Below are positions 10,701 through 12,508 of a stretch of 12,508 nucleotides of DNA, in pieces; position 1 is the stretch's first letter; the number at the start of each line of letters is the position of its first letter. The position numbers and the translations under genes are program-made. The notes below the pieces were generated by a model that was not told the DNA's origin, searched no databases, and saw only the letters and a list, made by a program, of their open reading frames with translations. The DNA comes from an uncultured Candidatus Melainabacteria bacterium (GTDB lineage: Bacteria; Cyanobacteriota; Vampirovibrionia; Gastranaerophilales; Gastranaerophilaceae): NCBI GenBank assembly GCA_937891325.1, contig CALAFU010000058.1, forward strand, positions 1 to 12,508, written 5' to 3'.

Positions 10701-11892
10701 TTGTCCTTTCTTATCTGCGTCTACCAATTGGTTACTTGAAGGAATGAACTATACACCTATCGGGTTAGCAAAAGCTATTGTCGATTATGCTAAACTTGAG
10801 AATACTGTAGATAAACTTGAATTAGCTCGTCAAAGAGGTGAGAAGGTAGTATCTGCACGATTTGCTGATTATATGATTAAACGTAGAATTGGTAAGGGTG
10901 TTCTTGGTACAATCGGTTTAGTTATCGGTGCAGCATTGGCTGCGTGTGGATTCGCTGGTATCGATGAACAAGATGACAAATACAAATTAAAAGTCGGTAA
11001 TGTTTACATTGATATTTCAAATATCTTTGGTTCACAAGGTATTCTTTTGGGTATGGCGTTAGTTAGTACGTGTAAAGGTGGTAATCCTTGGGGTATGTTT
11101 AGTACAGCACTAGGTACATTGCTTGAAGAGTCATTATTTAGTGATATGTATAACTCATTCAGATATGCAAATAGTTTCGGTGAAGCTATGGCAGATGTGC
11201 TTGTGTTCGACAGATTAAATATGTTTGTACCAAACTTTGTAAAAACAATAGCAAATATTGCGAATGTGTATAAAGTAAAGTATAGCAAAGGTATTCTTGG
11301 TAAATTCGAATATGCAGCAGTAAGTTCAATACCGTTCCTTGCATACGCAATGCCTAAACGTTACGACCCATATACAGGCGAAGCTCAAGTTACCTTTGAC
11401 GCACAGTTTATTACTAATCTTGCTAATAAGCTGCTACCGTTTAAAGTATATCCTTACCATATAAGTGACATTGAGAAAGAAGCAATTTCGCTTGGTGTAA
11501 ACAAAGGCGAATTGACTGGTAAATACACTGTTAATGATACTTCTGTAAATTTAAGTACGAGCGATAGAAGTACTTTGAATGAATTCTATGGCAAGCTTAA
11601 TGCAAGTGAATTAGACGACCTTTTCAAAAATAAAGTTAAATATAAAGTCAAAGACGAAAAGACTGGTAAATATATTGAAATTACTTATTCACGTATGACA
11701 GATGCTCAAAAAGCAAATGTTATTCAACGTATTATGAGTGATAATGCTGAGTACTCTAAGATTTATATACTGACAAGTACTGACAAATACAAATATTATG
11801 CTACCGATGCTGAATACAACGCATTAAAAAAGCTCGGTATAACTAAAAATGTATACCGAGCTAAAGAGTCTAAATTTGTAGCAATTAAGTAA
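1750..11892 (+). CDS. Giant modular virion-associated (polyvalent-type) phage protein, 3380 residues
   Basis: One unbroken frame of about 380 kDa. In order: a helical N-terminus; hydrophobic stretches near 260-300 and 447-466; helical/coiled-coil region about 500-670; a zinc-peptidase signature, HEFQH 1292-1296 plus GESDA 1361-1365; a TTAGRVY stretch near 1685-1691; a possible sigma-70-like segment about 2238-2444; a coiled coil about 2484-2537; and a C-terminal region with LSGPGTWVRNQASN (2766-2779), CPFLSASTN (2985-2993), a membrane segment about 3050-3072 and a MPKRYDPY motif near 3201-3208. Large phage proteins with a zincin and an 'L..P.TW.RN...N' module are known as polyvalent or internal virion proteins, thought to enter the host with the DNA. 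Size and gene order match that. By my scan it has only about nine cysteines. Three 18-residue hairpin repeats lie within it. Its 3' end overlaps a convergent gene by 8 bases. Individual activities are inferred from motifs only. Confidence 0.85.
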   Translation: MAVLKQQSQNYLNAYEAAYRQYGSTKGFDQSEWEQEARQGNLDQYIGMLSQSNDFDWDAMTKKYNSAYATPETMLAMKYNETYTDKSLTSRKKRSVLKYNDDGSVATLADGTPIYEDVEMTDYEYYAYNIREANNRNMQNILLQEQQEAKDARNWFIKVLYDAADLVPSTAQSALSWLDGALALGQGAVNALFNLDSSAANIGEYFTEFADRFVTANADAKGQISLEKMLSPELYEALIEWEMEHTDKYDVDGTPADNFYTNFIVPAVDTLAKGAVSRVVSMGILSNFGAGSTPTYLPSYNTIAQAVSTATFYTYVTGENIAEMYNNFAANDISVPNGQILINATLKSALQATVELAVDKIFGGATQLDNWIFGRKTSTAGNISGNLRLGGIQKVLVDAVHEGTEEVLQDVSDWFVDRTFKLLNNCMGNPEIADEFGNTTEISMESLINTFLVSALTSVVSSTIAIAGTKRVSTGKVKYNKDGNLKVDKDGNVKYKKLSKLQSYALNNQLSSMLENLNKLSEYYSDVDSTQVGLEYKTLLTQKTKIDELGTKIAEAQKASDKTQITALQQELDATIKETEQLTSIIFKRTIDQEAELANLSIDEQVKALGTEYNSLKREFENELNAHKSEIDANKSEYITAFKAAYGSLRLLAKVATELGDEEFAKTQTIIAKLDSMSGTDIIKAGADLKAQVNEILNFAYDSKGNLVKVSGVRDLEKVIKRLEDAAITEISQVVERGQNIDLLNVSDNTKKNLKDLFEGSEKIQKAVLTGDGNKIIAIQTLDNTDIVFIPEQYAKNADGTVIYKTIAEGELVESICNGDFKGLALDTILETYRKISGIEDATLNEAVWNLVFNQSFFTAMLSVSNKDIYQLLTSLKNIAEKTIAKDKREVAYVDKMKSIVKNMSTAVYNYCILQPYADINIDILTKNQQRKIEAARWCNNLYARVINDNTYKQLSKNDWNVLNARVNSLSISTQEKNDILNLLKSAHWQDRQNAMNRINTVRYAMFTSAYDGKIYMPDTNNANRAFNVWLQNNGLTIEALHNIDVISGDIKENVTTSYGEFNQDNLYKYYIDSFEQSCNERYSFLIGKQNTISIYEKKTGEQVGFSTYLANTDLITSGEALDKRQIVMKGQKDNNVVVKFVDENIDLATKAYLSIDNIINDPSLLKPDIQSKIIAKYGTLNSETAFLYLRDAIVKQYKTRTIIVLSDGTYAFGDVKSMQSLLINDKFEITDDTKISNIIKKEYLTGRLKDVDIVLTNEIGVAEYAANDNTIYINRQLAKQNDSYLSFALLHEFQHAIQIENGMNLGINVAWLNSKSVSVKMRKAIITDIRNHYPDLFKNVDKGSNEELSIANDVVYYASGESDAYGMRGSTLLNFYPIRVTESIKGTTIVTPWGKEYNISTAMPMSLQVQDFYNNLITLIPENEYKDYTETQYQKAFKLLPSAIVDVYDRLREVALNTVLDNADITAYLVAPISKDAIANDIKIKARNALNNDDIRFASQMNVLIQLGGLPTHEELVRLTKISQQPSTFDNNYDKYYKLNDGEIDILEKYRSHFLSRKQVESMKIPIVRWQQNKVNRISDGDFLSYSMFPTLADGKHNFDSLYPILTTWADASIKNGIERDKKLLDKVYISYGLITMKDILMYSAPLSEVLIDINTANNFKQISLNLSERAALTTDKDARRYGTTAGRVYVNKGSNTIEKIQKDIAVASKLCFDNKLYLTAPHLDIEKSIRAYTNAVDTQVTYASMMSEVNDKLSKILGGAGYLFEKQFYNTDIVTLSKDPSIKHVREASQKAVYEWYRNAIGDVSYSEFMKSDIPIILIKMSDTDNYDKNFVFPAFSFTNIKNAFVIARRMSSDNSAIFIANGSIKATDILAIKKAQAIGLLVNDATINNQYIFAQNELHELQNGEVINSLSGNRMSLAKRNNRRTNEIKTTINELFKQGLDENTIVKQLTQKYSDVSTDVLTDIFMSTIDKLKEDSVINAKKEETNKKFETLAAKTEKITSSERRLPASRMYQEGVRETDVIKNTHVSETRKWIEKRPKLDKNGNVIRNDKGQIVYNYIYPTKSRYVSQKEAVGTNLEKYGYTQQYKRTQMSEELKNFIVAASPKIATELWEKVKSGKLTTNDVFDYLRNTSIENFDDNTFKLINDTFFKNSKIKTAKDLDVFVTNTSQYYAMRAVIRAAGFGEALLNNASPQLFEKVMAIIDGDANLKKVFDRIVARYETYQHSQDVKIDEKYLRYLWMKYYDGTLEMAGYIGTIARAIAIAGYRVSGRVYADKSIEAGIGSAKNKNGSDDDLTLADVTEDTTALDAFSKILGGASREEKTSEILQVLISRAHEKHPNASYQQFAKYAAKMKMQLEELSDKEFAKQYAKYVGNMTEEDFNALYLKAVIARTTGIDVNKLSDKQNDELEKIAKTVAKKVTRNNTAIVNNIKSISRTIRANLSAKSKKLFLEQNSDIFDDKGYVKKELYQTTDSKGRTVLKSVDEIQALEDRIRELSKNVQAGDYSSKQALYWRQKFDKQIAKLQAENEKLAREIGKGKETVINVTVADDVLTIDATKEVPDILKRVLATSFKKYAESKTQYLANDGEMHIKMNLETFIKDNAELLTVLTQTDVDAIVDFYTTSDIIVNTNKSRQYMATEIYLGTYLLQGAKLGKFILTEEQRNALETKLETIVSSAGAELAAWKAAKKMLDPVKALVQSLAKKTGIEFRQEDINNLSKALETGDVTRIQTVKQKMYDNAMKDYKGRKKSFLDKLYEFERLAMLSGPGTWVRNQASNVLVTGTNLASEQLGNQVTNFVRKLLPKKWLKKRDEVSIQSKQYKIVGTKVSTETQQWIKTQIIDSKFIDLISDGLSKYNPARFKEATTSDNMVAMIMHAVQADIYQNQTVAGNEVLTVMNKFIAKMMSDNFWIKKSTIRYLGKILTEDNVDLSKGVQNKAVLEHIADAYVMAARDYMHKPNFINDLEQLMREKLGPVGFFAYKQFCPFLSASTNWLLEGMNYTPIGLAKAIVDYAKLENTVDKLELARQRGEKVVSARFADYMIKRRIGKGVLGTIGLVIGAALAACGFAGIDEQDDKYKLKVGNVYIDISNIFGSQGILLGMALVSTCKGGNPWGMFSTALGTLLEESLFSDMYNSFRYANSFGEAMADVLVFDRLNMFVPNFVKTIANIANVYKVKYSKGILGKFEYAAVSSIPFLAYAMPKRYDPYTGEAQVTFDAQFITNLANKLLPFKVYPYHISDIEKEAISLGVNKGELTGKYTVNDTSVNLSTSDRSTLNEFYGKLNASELDDLFKNKVKYKVKDEKTGKYIEITYSRMTDAQKANVIQRIMSDNAEYSKIYILTSTDKYKYYATDAEYNALKKLGITKNVYRAKESKFVAIK
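2041..2094 (+). repeat. Dispersed 18-residue beta-hairpin repeat, copy 1 (residues 98-115)
   Basis: KYNDDGSVATLADGTPIY aligns without gaps to two later copies. The shared pattern is K-x-[ND]-x-[DN]-G-[SN]-[VL], four variable residues, [DK]-G, three variable residues, Y. It comes just after the very basic SRKKRSVL. The two turn-forming D/N-G pairs eight residues apart suggest a short exposed beta hairpin. Confidence 0.55.
3181..3234 (+). repeat. Dispersed 18-residue beta-hairpin repeat, copy 2 (residues 478-495)
   Basis: KYNKDGNLKVDKDGNVKY has the same spacing as copy 1. It follows a hydrophobic stretch and the basic GTKRVSTGKV, and directly precedes the coiled-coil region. It therefore sits at an apparent domain boundary. 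Confidence 0.55.
5623..5856 (+). other. Zinc-metallopeptidase (zincin-like) signature inside the giant protein
   Basis: HEFQH at residues 1292-1296 is a full HExxH motif with the usual hydrophobic lead-in (SFALL) and the following AIQIENG. Sixty-five residues on, YYASGESDAYGMR (1357-1369) supplies an acidic residue, E1362, in a G-E-x-x-A context as the likely third zinc ligand. Upstream, NDNTIYINRQL resembles the strand that precedes the active-site helix. The pair 'LLHE.QHAIQ ... GE..A' is typical of peptidase-like domains in phage polyvalent proteins. All expected metal and catalytic residues (H1292, E1293, H1296, E1362) are present, so it may be active. Self-processing or host-protein cleavage would be inference. 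Confidence 0.65.
7873..7926 (+). repeat. Dispersed 18-residue beta-hairpin repeat, copy 3 (residues 2042-2059)
   Basis: KLDKNGNVIRNDKGQIVY aligns without gaps to copies 1 and 2, with K first, G at positions 6 and 14, and Y at 18. It follows the basic WIEKRP and is followed by NYIYPTKSRY. A fourth, half-length relative (NADGTVIYKT, about residues 797-806) lacks the first turn. Confidence 0.5.
8461..9081 (+). other. Possible sigma-70-like segment inside the giant protein (residues about 2238-2444)
   Basis: YYDGTLEMAGYIGTIARAIA (2245-2264) recalls the end of sigma region 2, which reads roughly 'FD..g.f..Y....R.ai'. It is followed by KSIEAGIG (2278-2285) and then DDDLTLADVTED (2294-2305). This resembles the 'SLDAPIG...DG..LTLAD.L.D' linker of sigma-70-family proteins such as sporulation sigmas. 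About 110 residues further, IAKTVAKKVTRNNTAIVNNI (2414-2433) and the following basic KSISRTIRANL look like a helix-turn-helix. The linker-to-helix-turn-helix distance is longer than in ordinary sigma factors, and the tryptophan-rich promoter-melting residues are not evident. I judge the linker resemblance good and the rest weak. Confidence 0.35.
10045..11373 (+). other. Conserved C-terminal module of giant phage virion proteins, with a membrane segment
   Basis: LSGPGTWVRNQASN (2766-2779) matches a pattern I know from many very large phage proteins, roughly 'L..P.T..RN...N'. CPFLSASTN (2985-2993), followed by MNYTPIGLAKAI, matches their 'PF..TP.N ... YSP.GL' element. A basic stretch (IKRRIGKG) leads into the hydrophobic VLGTIGLVIGAALAACGFAG, about 3050-3072. 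A second hydrophobic run (GILLGMALV) comes after an IDISNIFG segment, and SIPFLAYAMPKRYDPYTG closes the region. The order of elements agrees with that module. Its role is unproven; membrane insertion during DNA delivery is the usual idea. Confidence 0.55.
11825..11862 (-). terminator. Intrinsic terminator for the minus-strand genes, inside the giant gene's coding sequence
   Basis: AGCTCGGTATA (11831-11841) and TATACCGAGCT (11852-11862) are a perfect 11-base-pair inverted repeat with a 10-base loop. Read on the minus strand, the stem is followed immediately by TTTTTAATGC, giving the stem-plus-U-tract of a Rho-independent terminator. On the plus strand it is followed by AAAGAG, so it should act in one direction only. 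It begins 22 bases past the minus-strand stop at 11885. It also encodes residues about 3361-3371 of the giant protein. Confidence 0.8.
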
Positions 11893-12127
11893 GTCTATAC
11901 CATTTACGTTCATTGAGCTTATCATTTAACCATTCTATATCGGAAGGTTCGCCGATAATATCAATATAGTCTCCGGATAGCGGGCATCTTAACACAAGGT
12001 GCTCGTTATCTTTTTGTATTAAACGTATTGAATGTTTGAGATTTTGTGCACGTGACTCAACGTATCTGAGAGTTTCATATCGCGTAACATATTGATATGG
12101 TGCATATTTTGCAGTATGAATTTCCAT
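11885..12127 (-). CDS. Small protein of unknown function, 80 residues, convergent with the giant gene
   Basis: ATG at 12127 to TAA at 11885. I do not recognise the family. The protein is soluble-looking, with a tyrosine- and arginine-rich N-terminal half (YAPYQYVTRYETLRYVESR) and a mixed strand/helix C-terminal half (LSGDYIDIIGEPSDIEWLND). It has no signal peptide, membrane segment or metal-binding cluster; the single CPLS cysteine is isolated. Support for a real gene comes from a strong AGGAGG upstream, a possible promoter, and a good intrinsic terminator 22 bases past the stop. The stop overlaps the last 8 bases of the giant gene in the opposite direction. Orientation against the virion genes suggests an early or accessory phage gene. 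Confidence 0.75.
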   Translation of the reverse strand: MEIHTAKYAPYQYVTRYETLRYVESRAQNLKHSIRLIQKDNEHLVLRCPLSGDYIDIIGEPSDIEWLNDKLNERKWYRLT

Positions 12128-12130
12128 AGG

Positions 12131-12136
12131 CCTCCT
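12131..12136 (-). promoter_or_regulatory. Ribosome binding site of the 80-codon gene, unusually close to the start
   Basis: Read on the minus strand the sequence is AAAAAAGGAGGCCTATG. AGGAGG is a full match but only three bases (CCT) separate it from the ATG, shorter than usual. No in-frame alternative start a few codons downstream has a better site, so ATG at 12127 is kept. Confidence 0.75.
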
Positions 12137-12146
12137 TTTTTAATAT

Positions 12147-12176
12147 ATAATATTTTTAATCAATATATTTTATCAA
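12147..12176 (-). promoter_or_regulatory. Possible sigma-70 promoter for the 80-codon gene
   Basis: On the minus strand TTGATA (12176-12171) and TATTAT (12152-12147) are each one mismatch from the -35 and -10 consensus, 18 bases apart. Transcription would start near 12140, just before the ribosome binding site. The gap is almost pure A+T, so chance matches are likely. No terminator is seen between the two minus-strand genes, so the pair may instead share one transcript. Confidence 0.35.
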
Positions 12177-12198
12177 ATCAAATATAAATCTGTCTCTA

Positions 12199-12498
12199 TT
12201 ATATATTAAAATAATCAAATCTATTTGTTTTATTGATATTCAATCCATCAATTTCAATCCAATTGATATCTAATAACTCAGAGCAACGTTGAACATAAAA
12301 CATATAATCAATATCTTTTGCAATGTCTTTGAAGGAATAAGTATGCAAAGCTTCATTAACAAGACGGCAATGGTCAGGTACACCTGTCATTGTAGTATAT
12401 GATAATTTACCTTTATACATTTTAACTTTATATATTTGTCCGAGTGATGTATCTTTACTCGCATACACGCGATTACATTTATAAAGAGGTATTTCCAT
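12199..12498 (-). CDS. Small protein of unknown function, at least 99 residues, possibly continuing beyond the window
   Basis: The frame ends with TAA at 12199. The first ATG inside the window is at 12498, but the frame stays open to the edge and the ten visible bases before this ATG (ATCAAATGGT) hold no Shine-Dalgarno sequence, so the true start may lie outside. I do not recognise the family. The N-terminal third looks beta-rich (GQIYKVKMYKGKLSYTT), followed by a helical part (LVNEALHTYSFKDIAKDIDY) and an acidic WIEIDGL segment. No signal peptide or membrane helix is present. It lies 71 bases before the other minus-strand gene; both open with TATGGAAAT, giving Met-Glu-Ile, which may be chance. 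Confidence 0.6.
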   Translation of the reverse strand: MEIPLYKCNRVYASKDTSLGQIYKVKMYKGKLSYTTMTGVPDHCRLVNEALHTYSFKDIAKDIDYMFYVQRCSELLDINWIEIDGLNINKTNRFDYFNI

Positions 12499-12508
12499 AC
12501 CATTTGAT

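Noticed and set aside
1..12508. Alternative genetic code (stop-codon reassignment, as in some gut phages).
   Set aside because: All genes read through under the standard code and all five visible stops are TAA. No gene is interrupted by TAG or TGA, so nothing here calls for reassignment, although an all-TAA set cannot exclude it.
1..12508. tRNA genes, CRISPR arrays, insertion sequences or attachment sites.
   Set aside because: Intergenic space is limited to about 126, 71 and 10 bases. None holds a cloverleaf, spaced direct repeats or terminal inverted repeats flanking a transposase.

Overview
The window looks like part of a tailed-phage (or prophage) genome infecting a low-GC host that uses Shine-Dalgarno sequences, most likely a gut-type Bacillota relative. 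This is inference. The supports are: a base composition of roughly one third G+C by eye; tight AGGAGG-type ribosome binding sites before three genes; densely packed genes; and one gene that fills four fifths of the window and has the hallmarks of giant virion-associated phage proteins. No tRNA, rRNA, CRISPR array, insertion sequence, integrase or replication gene is visible.

Layout. Bases 1-109 are the 3' end of an upstream plus-strand gene, probably structural. Its stop overlaps the start of the next gene (TAATG). Bases 109-1623 encode a 504-residue protein that is mostly helical and ends in a glycine-zipper membrane hairpin, as expected of an internal or ejected virion protein. A 126-base intergenic stretch (1624-1749) holds a strong hairpin, a short perfect dyad and a good ribosome binding site. 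Bases 1750-11892 are a single open reading frame of 3380 codons. On the minus strand, two small genes of unknown function (11885-12127 and 12199-12498, the latter possibly running off the window) converge on the giant gene. The nearer one overlaps its 3' end by 8 bases, and its apparent intrinsic terminator lies inside the giant gene's coding sequence.

The giant protein (about 380 kDa) appears modular. It has a helical N-terminal part with hydrophobic stretches, a coiled-coil region (about 500-670), a zinc-metallopeptidase signature (HEFQH at 1292-1296, GESDA at 1361-1365), and a segment reminiscent of sigma-70 (about 2238-2444). A second coiled coil (about 2484-2537) follows, then a C-terminal region (about 2766-3210) with motifs I associate with the large polyvalent proteins of phages, including a membrane segment. 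Three copies of an 18-residue predicted beta-hairpin, each just after a Lys-Arg pair, are scattered along it.

The working model is inference. The plus-strand genes belong to a late virion operon whose last two products are packaged and delivered into the host with the DNA. The 504-residue protein and the C-terminal part of the giant protein would meet the membrane, while the peptidase and sigma-like parts would act on host or self proteins and on host transcription. The minus-strand genes are probably early or accessory genes under separate control.
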